From Amoebophrya sp. A120 (lineage: Eukaryota > Sar > Dinophyceae > Syndiniales > Amoebophryaceae): a stretch of 64,000 bases of DNA. The DNA lies in contig CAJINV010000002.1 in the NCBI GenBank assembly GCA_905178155.1, positions 9,804,931 to 9,868,930 of the forward strand, written 5' to 3'. Position 1 is the stretch's first letter, and every line of letters begins with the position of its first letter. Shown one piece after another: positions 46,324 to 57,400 of the stretch. A model generated the notes under the pieces. It worked only from the letters and a program-made list of their open reading frames with translations, was not told where the DNA came from and searched no databases. The position numbers and the translations under genes are program-made.

Positions 46324-49300
46324 ATGAAAAAATCCATCACAATGAGCAAAACCCTGACGACAAGCTCAAGCACCTCCCCAGAGATCCCCCTCCGGATCGC
46401 TCCTGGCCGCCGCATGTCCGTTCCATCGTTCCAGCTGGTGGCACAGCTGGCCTGCGTACTAGCAGGAGCCAGCTCAATATGGATTGTTCCGGTGCAGGCA
46501 CGGAGACGCGACATTCTCGGTTCCAGCGGCTCGCCTGCGTCGGCGACTCTCACGGCTGCAGGCGGACAGGTAGGAGGCAAAAATCCAGTCGAGGCAGTAC
46601 CAGAAAATGTTCCGACGTCAACATCAGATGCAAAAAAGGAACCTCTCGCATCAACTTCTGCATCCGATTCCGGCGGGCTAGTAACGGGTAGCGTGGAAGT
46701 GAAGGTGGTCGCGGAAAACGAAGACACGAAGAAGATCGAGGGCCTGCTCAAGCCGCGCTTGGGAATGTGCGCCTCCCTGCTGCCGCCCGAGCTCCCGGCA
46801 CTAGCGCTCTACACGACCAGCGCGAGCGCAACATCCGGGAATAGTAAAACCAAGAAAGTGCTGGAGAAACACAAAAGCGATAAACTCGCGTTTCCCGACA
46901 CCTCGGACTTCTTGACCGAAATCAAACTGCTGCCCTTTTTCAACGACGAGTACGTTAAAGCGAACATGGACAGCACCAGTAGCGGGTCTACTGCTGACGC
47001 ACGATCTTTCGGTCGTTTTTCCCCAGGAGCCCCGCAGCCACTTCCGCCCGGAGGTGAAAACGCCGCAGCAACTTCTACCCCTTTGCGGCAGTCGCTGGCG
47101 CGCAACATCGACTTCAAGGAGGTGCACACGATTACGCACGCGGCCCAGACGCTGACGGGGCAGGTGAGCGCGTCGGTCGGCATCTATCCTGAGTAAAAGC
47201 GTACCCACACCAGAGTCAGGATGAGGATTTTGCAACACAAACCCAGGAGTTTTGTGAGTCACGCATGACAAGTTGCACTATGCAGTGTAGTGCAGGTTAG
47301 CAAGTGCAGCCGCATTACAGATTCATCTGCTCATCCTGTTCACAGCATAACAAATTCCAAGACACGACTGGAAATGGCTCTCATGGGGAAGCGCATTACA
47401 AGTCTTCCTGTCTTTGCAAATCTGCATTACAACTCTGGTGTGGGTACGTTTTTACTCAGGATAGCATCTCGTGGCTGTTCAAGGTGACGGCCAAGGTCAG
47501 TTTCGAGCGCAAAACGCAAATATCAACTGTGAAAATGTCTGGGTCTGGAAGAATTCGAATTTGTGATGCGAAGTCTACATCATGAGAAAATCTGTCATGC
47601 ATGGCTAGCAAAAGGCCCCACTTCTTGTTTCCGAGAGCCGGGATGTGTCATGCGGATTAGGCATTGGGATATCTGCTTAAAATCTGTGATGCTAGAGCTT
47701 GCATTCCAGACGATTTGGGTCATGCAAAATCTGCATGACAGGTCTCGCATTCTTCCAGACCCAGACATTTTTGCAGTTGATAGCAAACCGACACCGACAA
47801 AACGGTGGCGGCGGTCACCTGGGAAAACGTGAACAGCGCGGACTTCTTCGCCGCCAACAACAACTGGGGAAGGCGGGACACGGTCCTCGCCGACGACAAA
47901 AATGGAGCTGTCTCGGTCACCTTCGACGGCATTCCTGTTGGTGGTGGAAAAAATGTTCAGGATAAAGTAACAAAACCTCTCCTGTCCGACCTGACCCGGG
48001 CGGAGATCAAGCGGTGCACACACTACATCTCGCAGGTAACCTACGGAAGTTCCTTCAAGGGCGCGGTATGTGCGGAAATCAAGAATTCCAGCAGTTCCGA
48101 GTCGGAGAAGGCGTCGATCACGCAAAAGGTGCTGGGTATCGGCGGGCAGCACACCCTGAAGGACGAGACGAAAACGAAGAGCACTCACGTGTCCAACTAC
48201 AGCGCCAACTTCGTGGTGCAGGGGAAGGTGCTGCCCTACACGTTCGTGGACCCGGCCACCGGCCAGGAGGTGACGAAGACGCCCGAGCCGGTGAAGGAGG
48301 GCGAGGACCTGACCAGCGTCACGGTGACCAGCAAAACGGAAAACACCCGGAAGGACGACGAGTTCCACGGGCACGAGGAGAGCCGAAGTTCCTCGTCGCA
48401 GGCGACGACCGGGAAAACGACCGCGGCCGTGCCGGAAATCGCGCGGGGCGCGCACCTGTACCAATTCCACTCGGCGGCAGAGACTAACGCGTTTCTGGAC
48501 GCCTTCCAGGACGGCGCGGAGTTGAACGGCAGCGAGACCGGAGACGTGATCGGCTACACGCTCACCCCGCTGCGGCTCGCACGGGCCCCCGCGGACGCGG
48601 AGGAGGAGAGCGACGACGATTTTGTGGAGGTGTCCGCACTCACCACGGGGCTGGAGTGGGTGCGGCAGCTCACGGTCTCCGAGTATCTCTCGATAGTAAC
48701 CTTGAAGAAGTGGCTGCTGCAAATCCAAAAGTGGAACCGCGACCAGCCCACGGCCTACTTTCCTTCGGCCGCGTCGGGCGCGGTGTACTACCACGAAGAC
48801 GGAAAGACGCCACTGACCGTGGCCGAGGTGCAGCAGAAGGTGGACGCGGTGCTGGAGAAGATGCTGCAGGCCTGCGTGGACCGCGTGAAGGAGCTGCTGC
48901 TCCACGTCTACACCTCCGACCCAACGCAGGTCGCGAATAGCCAGAAGTACTACGCCGAACATCTCGCGAAGACAAAACGGTTCTTCCAGGCAAGCAATTC
49001 TGCGTGGGCAGGAATTGTTGTACAAATTCAAGATAAAGAAAACAAGGCCCCCGGGGGTAAGAACAAAGTAGTGGACGAAAAGATTGGGCAGCAGCTGCTT
49101 GAGCTCCTGGGCAACGCGGACAGCTTGGTCTCCGAGCCGGAGCTGGCGCTGGCCATTTTGGACGTGCGGCGCCGAACTTTGGACCACCTGAAGTCGCTGC
49201 GGGACGCGATGCTGCCCCACAGCCAGATTAACGACTTGGTGGGGCACCTGCCCCGCGTGGACCAGAAAAACGTCTCGCACGACGTGCTCACCGGCGAGCA

Positions 49301-49919
49301 GTTTCATGGCGTGACCTACCACGACACGCGCGCGGCCGGACAGGCGTTAGTGGACTACCTGGAGGCGGTGCTGAACGATGTGGAGGAACGATTCGACGCG
49401 GAGAAGGCGAGCCGCGCCTCCATGGAGCGGCGGCTGCTGGCGTTGTCGCGCAGCGTGCTGGTCGTCCCCCGAGAGGACTCGCTCACCTTCTACCAAAATC
49501 CGAAAACCAACAAAAAAACGATCGTGTGGGACGACGACATCGAGGCGTACCTGGCCGACAGCAACCAAATTAACAAAACCGAGTACGAAAAGGTGTGCAA
49601 ACGGGAAGAGAAAACCTTCAGCGAAGCGGAGTGCGAGAAGTTGACCGCGCCGCAGAGACAAAAGTTCACCAACAGCAACCACAAATTCAACCAGGTGTGC
49701 CTGCAGATCGCGTACTACAAGGGCTGCGAGTCCGTCTTCCAAACCTGGGCGGAGCAGAACCAGGAGCTCAGCCACGGCAACTGGGAGAGCGCTTTATTCC
49801 CTGTCACCGTGCAGCAAGCCGTGACCCGGGTCTTGGCACTGGTGCGGGGGCAAGTGCTCCCGCAGTCAAGTGCAAAAGCCCTGGACGAAGCAGAAAGGGG
49901 AAACAAGGACGAACTGTGA
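46324..49919 (+). CDS. Secreted SNTX/MACPF-like paralogue 4, 3 exons
   Basis: Exons 46324-47184, 47469-47520 and 47788-49919 (3045 nt, 1014 aa). The hydrophobic stretch at residues 40-58 (LVAQLACVLAGASSIWIVPV) is a probable signal peptide or anchor behind a 35-residue basic leader; an internal ATG at 46414 would give a more classical signal. Core blocks: LLKPRLGMCASLL near 140, LPFFNDEYVKAN, AAQTLTGQVSASVG near 280, RCTHYISQVTYGSSFKGAV near 395, GDVIGYTLTPLRLA near 575, then a long helical C-terminus. Both introns are introners, leaving a 52-nt middle exon. Patches of AT-ending codons occur at 47930-47990 and 49010-49065. Function as for the other paralogues is inferred. Confidence 0.72.
47185..47463 (+). 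mobile_element. Introner family B
   Basis: 279 bp. Left TATCCTGAGTAAAAGCGTAC, right ...GTACGTTTTTACTCAGGATA. Target duplication GCATC at 47180-47184 and 47464-47468. In frame on removal; very close to 18716-18994. Confidence 0.93.
47521..47782 (+). mobile_element. Introner family A
   Basis: 262 bp. Left TATCAACTGTGAAAATGTCT, right ...CATTTTTGCAGTTGATA. Target duplication GCAAA at 47516-47520 and 47783-47787. In frame on removal. Confidence 0.92.
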
Positions 49920-51454
49920 GGACGTTGTTGTTTTGTCGTCCCTATGGGGCGGGGGACGCGTTGTCCTCCTTAATGAGTTTATTTTTTCAGTTCACTAACA
50001 TTAGTAGCATTTGTTCCATTATTTTGGTCGTCATTCATATATTTCTGTTTATTTTGGTTCTTTCATTCTCATAAAAGTAGTACCTCTGTCATCAATTTCT
50101 CCTCAACATGTTTTGCGAAGGAAAGTCTCCCCAATACCCCCAGTAGCGAAGTTTTCGTAGCTCTGCCCGCCTGTTGAAATTACAAACCCAGTAGTGTGCA
50201 ATCCTGAGCAAAAATCAGCGTCTAACTCCGCTAACAGGATTGAATCCGCCACATAGTGTACGATTTTTCATTCAACGTAGGAACAAAAAAAAGTCAGACT
50301 AAGACGAGACGGAACACATGATGTGCAGGAGAGGCTGCACGTGACAAGGACTGGTGAGGTGCTCGTCCCGATGGCGCAATGTCCTCGGAATGAGCGCAAT
50401 TTGAAAGACCAAGACACTTGATCGGGCAGAGAGAGCCATCAAGGTGGATTCGTTTTTTCTTCAGCAAAACAAGCATTGGCTCCTTGTAAAATCAAAAGCG
50501 CTGGAAGTGCAGAACTAAGTAACTTTCGCAGAGGCGCCACTTGCCTTACCAAAAAAGAAAGATCCATGTTGCAATTACTTCCTCCTGTGTTCGTCGGCGT
50601 CCCATTGCCAGGGGCGAACAGTTGACCGACGTGAACCGTAAAGCGCGCAGTGATCTGCCATGCCCATGCGGATGATCTGTGATTTTCAAGATGGAAATAC
50701 ATTTCTCATGCTTTGAATTGCAAGTCAGCGGGTCTGTGGCGATGGCACGCTACACTGCAAAGTCGCAAGTTCTTGCACAGAACCGCTGCGTACGCACAGA
50801 GGATTGATCCCCCGAACGGATCGGCTTTCCCACACTGCAATGGCAGCGAAAGTAGATCTCGTAGTATCTATACAGTAATCAAATAAAGCATACAGTACTT
50901 GCGGCCGCTGCGGAGTACTCCGTACTAGGATCTAGAAAAACCTTGATAGATGATCATTTTTGTCGTGTTTCAGAAAAAGCGTCGCCGTCTTCCGAATTCG
51001 TCGCCTGTGGTTCGTTACAAGGTCTCGTTCTATCGCTTTGATGCCCTGTTGTCGCGATCACGATGGCGTGGTAAATAACTCAGAAGTAGCCTCCTGGTAT
51101 GCACTATTCGCATCTTTTATTTTTCAGGCCGCACACATTCCTTCGAGCGTTAGCGTCTTGGTTGATATGTTACTGTAGTTTTCCTCATGCTTTGCCGGTT
51201 CTAAACTTCATTTTATCATTTACATTTCCACCAACATAATACATTTTGAGTACATGAGAAATTTCATTGAAATTTCTGCTCCCAATCGATTTTTAGTATA
51301 CATTCCATAGTCATCATCACAGTTTTATTCTGTTCTCTTAGCCGAAAACACTTGGAGTATGTTACAATTTTGAATCACCATATATTTTTTTTCTACACGT
51401 ATGTGTAGTTTGTACCGTTTGGAGAAATTTTGAATTTGAAAAGACGTCAGAATC
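49920..51454. other. Intergenic region, no supported gene
   Basis: 1.5 kb, strongly T-rich at 49980-50080 and 51180-51420. No ORF with a motif. Confidence 0.5.
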
Positions 51455-54400
51455 ATGAGGGCCCGATTTAACCAGCTGATTGAGAATCTTCTGAAGAAGG
51501 TGCTCGACCCCTTCGTGGAGAATTTGAATTTCCAGATTCTCAACTTTACCAGTACCGAACAGTCAAACGCTGCCATTGAGCTTGAGAATTTGAAGCTGAA
51601 GCCGACCCTGTTTTCTGACCTGCGCCCCTTGCTTCTGGGCGGGCTTCAGGTGGATAACGAGGAAAGCGGGATCGGGAAGTTGAGAATTGAAATACCCTCC
51701 TGGAAGAGCTTTTTCTTTTTTCGGAGCTTCTTCTCATCCACTCCTACAGCCTCTTCGACAAGTAGGTCCGACAGCGGTTCGGAAGTTCACCAAGAAGCGG
51801 CTGCGAAGAACAGCAACCGCGACAGTTGCAAGCTGATTGTCCGGGTCCAGGACTTGACGCTTAGTGTGAAGCTGAGCTCCTTCGATTCCAAGGAAGACAC
51901 GCAAGATGCGCTAAAGAAAAGTTTTGAGCTGGTGGAAAAAGGGAAGAAGCAGCACCAGGCTTCTGGGTCTGCGTGCTCTAGTGCAGATAAAAATGCTGGA
52001 GGTGCTGTTGGAACAAGTTCTGAAGGTACTGTAGAAGGCTCTGTGAGGACTGCCGCGACGACTACCGCAGAACAACCTCAAAACGACGGGCTGGTCACGA
52101 GTCTGCTCAAGTCGCTGCAAGACGCCCGTGAAGCGGAGGTGGTGCGGCTACAAGACAAGCTCGCGGTTCTTGTGAAAGAAAAACTGGCGACAGCCTTATT
52201 TTCAGCCGATGTTGAAGAAAACGAGAAGACCAAGGGGAACAAGGCGACGTCTGCTGATGACAAAAGCAATCAGGTGGTGCAAGAAAAACAGAAACCGCAA
52301 TCGGTATCCTGGGTCAAGAGCCTGGTCGAAAACCTGGTGCGAAATATCGACGTGGAATTCGAGAATGTCCTTGTCAAAGTGTCGGCGGAGAAGACCCGGG
52401 AAAATGTTGCCGAGGATCGCCATGTTGGTGATTATCTCTTTTCGCACAGCAGGCTGGCTAGTAAAAACTCAGGAGACCGCGACAGAAGAACAAGAGCAGA
52501 AGACGATCGGCGCAAAATGGCCGGCGCTGGTAGAACAGACAGGAACAGCAGTACAATCCGTAAACCTGGAGCACCAGCAGCTGAAACAAGGTCGCTGCCA
52601 GCAACTTACAGATCCCCCCAGACAGTGGAGATTGGCGTGTGTATTCACAAGCTGAAGATGGTCGAGCCGCCAATCGACGCAGCTCCATTTTCCCTGTCGA
52701 AAGATGCTGAGGCTAACGGCACAGAAGAAGAGAAAAAAAGAACAGAAGCAAAAGTGCCTCTTTCTGAATCGATTGAATGTCACTCGGTTTTTCAGAAACT
52801 GTTCGCCACGGAAGGCTTCGGTCTGTGGCTGAACACGCCGGAGGACCAGGGTGCTGCGTTGCTAAAAGGAGAAGCAGCGGGACAAGGTCGTGGTGCGTCA
52901 CGGATGGAAATGGTGGATTACAATTACAAAAAGCGGAAGAAGACCTGGATTTTGCAGCCGGTACTCTCAAACAGAGTCTCCGTTTTAGTCGGCGTCGGCG
53001 GCGAGAAGGGCGGATTGAAGATTGACGTCAACCTTGGAGATGAAACAGCAGGAGCTGCGTGTTCCACCCACTGTGTCGCCGCTGGGGGAACTTCCAACGC
53101 AAAACAGCCACCGTTCGTCAACGGGGTACGATCCGATGTTGGCAGCGGCATGAGCAATTATACGAATTCAAAAGCGGCGAGGACCAGAAATAGGCCAGGA
53201 AACGTTGAGCCGAGTGCACTCTCTTTCGATAGCAGCAGCAGCAGCCATTTGGGTCACACCGCCGCGACGACACCTTACGTCGAGATTTGGAGCTTAAAGC
53301 TGACACACAAGCAGTGGCTCGGGTTTTCGTACCTGCTGTTCAAATACTCAGATATGCATTGCAAAAATGTCTGGGTCTGGAAGAATGCAGGACTTGTCAA
53401 CATGCTTGTCTGGCATGACTCCTGGATCTGTGATGCGTAAGCAGGAACGGGGCCTTCTGCCTGTCATGCAAAAACGCAGTTTGCCATGCGGAAAAGGAAG
53501 CACATGGCATGTTCAAAAACTTGTCGTGCTCGGCTGCATATTGTAGTGCGCCCACCATTCACAGATTTGCATCACAAGTTTCCAGACCCAGACATTTTTG
53601 CATTTGATATCAGACCGCAGCACGCAACTCCACAAGCTCTGGGTCCCCGACGCGCTCATGGACTCCCTACCGGAAGACCGATATCGAAAGGAAAAATCCC
53701 CCCTCCCCATATCAAAACGGAATTTCTGATGCTGGATTTGTGTACACAAATCAGCTTTGTATTGCAGGAAGGCACTGCGGCCAGATCCCCAGGCTGGGTA
53801 GGGGCGTATGGGTCTAGTTGTTCAACATGGCAAACGGCTCCCCTTTAAGCCAACCAGCATGACAAATCGCTTCCCTAATGGGGCGGAAGCTTCTGCCCTT
53901 GTCGTCTTGCAAGACACCTGTGATTTGTGACCCCAAATCAGCAACACAAATTTTCGGAAACACCGGGTTTCAATATGGGGAGGGGGGATTTTTCCTTTTG
54001 ATAACCGAAGTCTGTGTTTTGCCGAGTATGCCACCTTGTATCAGCAGCTGTACTTGGAGCAAAGCGCAAATATTGTAGTTCCTGGAAAAATTCTTACGAA
54101 GGATCCAGCTGTGCTGAAAAATGACAAAGCGAATGAGCAAGGGAAAACAAAAGCGGGCACGACTGGCGACGCCCCGGCGATGGAAGGAGGAAATGACTGC
54201 CAAATACGTCAGCGGCGGCGAAAAGAGCGGTTTGACCAGTTAGTGGCGACATTAAGTCCCATAATGCAGGCCCAGTGGCGCGTCTTGGTCGCGCGGCGCT
54301 TCGAGCGTCAAAAGGCTGCGGAGGATGAAACGAAAACAGGTAGGCAAACGCCGGAGAAGAAGGAAGCAAAGGGCTGGTTCTCGGGCTGGTTCAAGCACTT

Positions 54401-57400
54401 CGGTTCGACGTCATCGGCCTCAGGACCGACACCGATCTCAGAAGGAAACTCAAAGCCTGAAGAGGTCACGCAAGGACCGCGAGAAAGCGCAGGTGGTACT
54501 AGTCAGAGACCCTCGATTTCGGCGTCGATATCTGCAGAGCAACCGGGTTCAAGAACGGTCGCAAAAAACGGGGTTTTGCAGCAGTCGCAAGTAGGACATG
54601 ATGCAACCGCGAGTGAAGACAAGCGACCAGGTGATGATATCGGACTAGAACAAGGCCTTGATGACGAAGCGGACGCGATGCTTGTCGTGCACAGTGGAAA
54701 AGATATTGAAAACAACTTGGAACGTAATTTCCAGCAGCTTCTCGCAGAATCCACCAGCGAAAACCTGCCCTCGTTCTTTTTTCTGTATGTGCGCGTGAGG
54801 CAACGCATCCATGTGGAGCTGTGGCACGCGGATCGCAACGACAAGTTCCCTCTGTTAAATCTGTACGGCGAGAGCGGGTTTCTATATTCCATGGAGTCTA
54901 CCGGGTCGCTGAAAGATCATTTGGGAAAGGACTCCGGCGTCTACACCATGAAAGTGGAGGTCCCGCAGTGCTTCGCGATGCTCTACGAGTTGCCTCTCTT
55001 GGAAATGAATAGAGACGACTCAAATTCTGGCTCGTCTGCACGTCGACATGGTGCAAGCCCTGGTGCGTCTGTCCATGCGAAGACAAACGCAGCTGCACCC
55101 GATGTTGGTGACAAAAGCAAACAGAAGAACTTTCACCCGAACCACTCACCGTCCTCTACTTCAGATGAGATGGACCACGAAAAAATCGATCCAGACCAAC
55201 TGAAACTTCGTTGTTCTACCCCACTGAAACCGCTGATTTCGCTGGAGATGCGCCAAGCGCAGGAGCAGGACCGTAAAGTTTTGCACATCAGCGGGGAAAC
55301 GCGGCCCTGCAGCTTCCACTTTCGCCCGGGCATGCTGGACGGCATTCTGAAGTTTTTTGACACTTCTGTGCTCTTCGAGTCCGACTTCACGAACGCCGAG
55401 TTCGAGCGGTTCCTGGTCGACATGCGCGGCAGCTACCTGCCGCAGGGGCTGCAAGAGTTGTACGAGCAGGTCACCGGGGGATTCGCCGCCGCGATGGGCA
55501 GTGGAGGTGCAGGAAGTAGAACAGCAGAAAATTCTTCTACAGGGACAGCTGCTGCAATAAACAGTACCGCTTCTAGGAACTACCAAACGACCACCAATGC
55601 AGGCCGTTCACACTTTGCGACATCATCGTCGATTCAGGCGGCACAGAACGAGGGGGTTCTCGCTGGTGGTGGAGCCTTAGCAACATCAAGACGTCGAGAT
55701 GAGAGCGACAACGCCGATTCGAGTTTTAGAAACCTGCGGAACGAAGACCTGCAGCACCTGCCGGTCCTCCACCGGTCCAACAGCAGCCGCTCCAGCTGGA
55801 CGTCTTCTGGAGGTAACACGTCGACGTCCCGCTCTGCGTCACCGCACAAAAGTCGCAGGAAACGGCTCATGGAGCTGCGAAAGCGGTTGAACCCGAACAT
55901 CCAGCACGATCTGCTCAAGAAACTGAACAAGCACCAGCAAAATGCTGGCAGTTCTGCAGCGGAGGATCGTGGTGTGCTAAAAACGGGTGGGACATCGACG
56001 AGGAGTATGTCTATATCCGACGGCGAAGAATCTTTCCACAGCGTCGAAGACGAGGAGATGGACGACGGCGCGAAGACCGACCGCCTCGACGAGGGGGTGG
56101 AAATCATAACACACGGTAGTAAGGACGAAGCGGCGGATCCCGGGGAGAGAGAGGGCCACTCGCTGGAACGAGGAAAGCTAGCAGCGGACGAGTTTGATAC
56201 TAGCGAGAACTGCAGCAGGATGCTGAACACGACTGCGTCAGACCGTCCTCTACTACGGGACGAAAGCGATGGTGGCGACTTTCTCGACGACGACCATTTA
56301 TTTATCCTCGATGACGCACTGGGCAAAAAGTTGGAATCCGACGAGAGCTACTTTGTCAATTTCTACACACAGAACCTCGACTACGTGCTGCGAAAGTACC
56401 GGCCGGACGCCTACGCCATCGATTTCAGCTTCCACCAGTCCACCGTGCACATGCTGAGCACGAACGGGATTGCGAGTCTCGGGTTCCGGACCATGAAGGT
56501 GTTTACAGACGAGAGTGCTGGGCACATGACCATGAATTGCATCCGGATTTACGTTGCCGCGGACGACTTCACCCTGCACATTCTGCCCAGCTTTTCTGTT
56601 GCTCTTCTTGGGACAAGAACTTCTGCGTCGGGCCAGGGCGCGACGAGCACCGGGACCAGAGCAGGACCCCGCGCCGGCGTTCCTGGTGAGTATGGGACGT
56701 TGAACCGAAAGTGGAAGCTACAGTGTTGCTCGCAGTTCTTCGCCGAAAATGGTACTAGTACAGAGGGGACAAGCAGCACAACGTTCGCGGTGAAAATGAA
56801 TTCTGTAAGCAACACGGCCGCAAGCAGTGCAACACCATCCTCGCAGGTACGATATCTCGGGGACTATGACGCGGAGAAAAGCTTGCAGTTTGCAAGCCTG
56901 CAGCAGCATTTTGTGTCCCATCTCCGGAAGCGGAATGAAGCGGCGTTCTCTCCGTACTTCAGTGGGCCCGAATTTTTGGGAACGGACGCTTCTGCTTCCC
57001 ATGCAACTCACGGCGATCATGGTGAGGCTGAGGTCACTGGGAGGACGCCGGCATTTTTATCGGAGGTAGACACCGTAGCTGCAACGTCGCAGCAGGGGAG
57101 TGCCAGTTCATCTTGTATGGACGAGACTAGTCTACTGTCTCCCGACGTGAAGAACAAAGCACAACGAGGAGACACGTCACCTTTCGGCAAAGCAGGCCCG
57201 CTCCTGCGAAATGACCACAGTTGCGAAAGATTTTTCCACCAAGTGGTCACAGATTTCTGGGCTCTCCTCACTCCGCTGCACGAACAGGACTCAGCGAGTC
57301 CCAAGAAGAAACAAGGCAGTAGATCTCCCTCCGCAATAAAAAGTACAACTTCTGCTGCGATGAGAATGAAGAGCGCGAATGATGGCATCGAGGAACCAGC

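Noticed and set aside
47595-49322. 575-aa minus-strand ORF
   Set aside because: Antisense shadow of paralogue 4 for the same reason; it also runs through an introner.
1909-53400. Recurring peptide CKNVWVWK(N) at many ORF ends
   Set aside because: It is the translation of the family A inverted repeat at the edge of introners, not a conserved protein domain.
1907-54003. CRISPR-like or phage origin for the repeats
   Set aside because: Repeats are dispersed singly in coding exons with inverted ends and target duplications; no array or spacer pattern, and the genes are eukaryotic.
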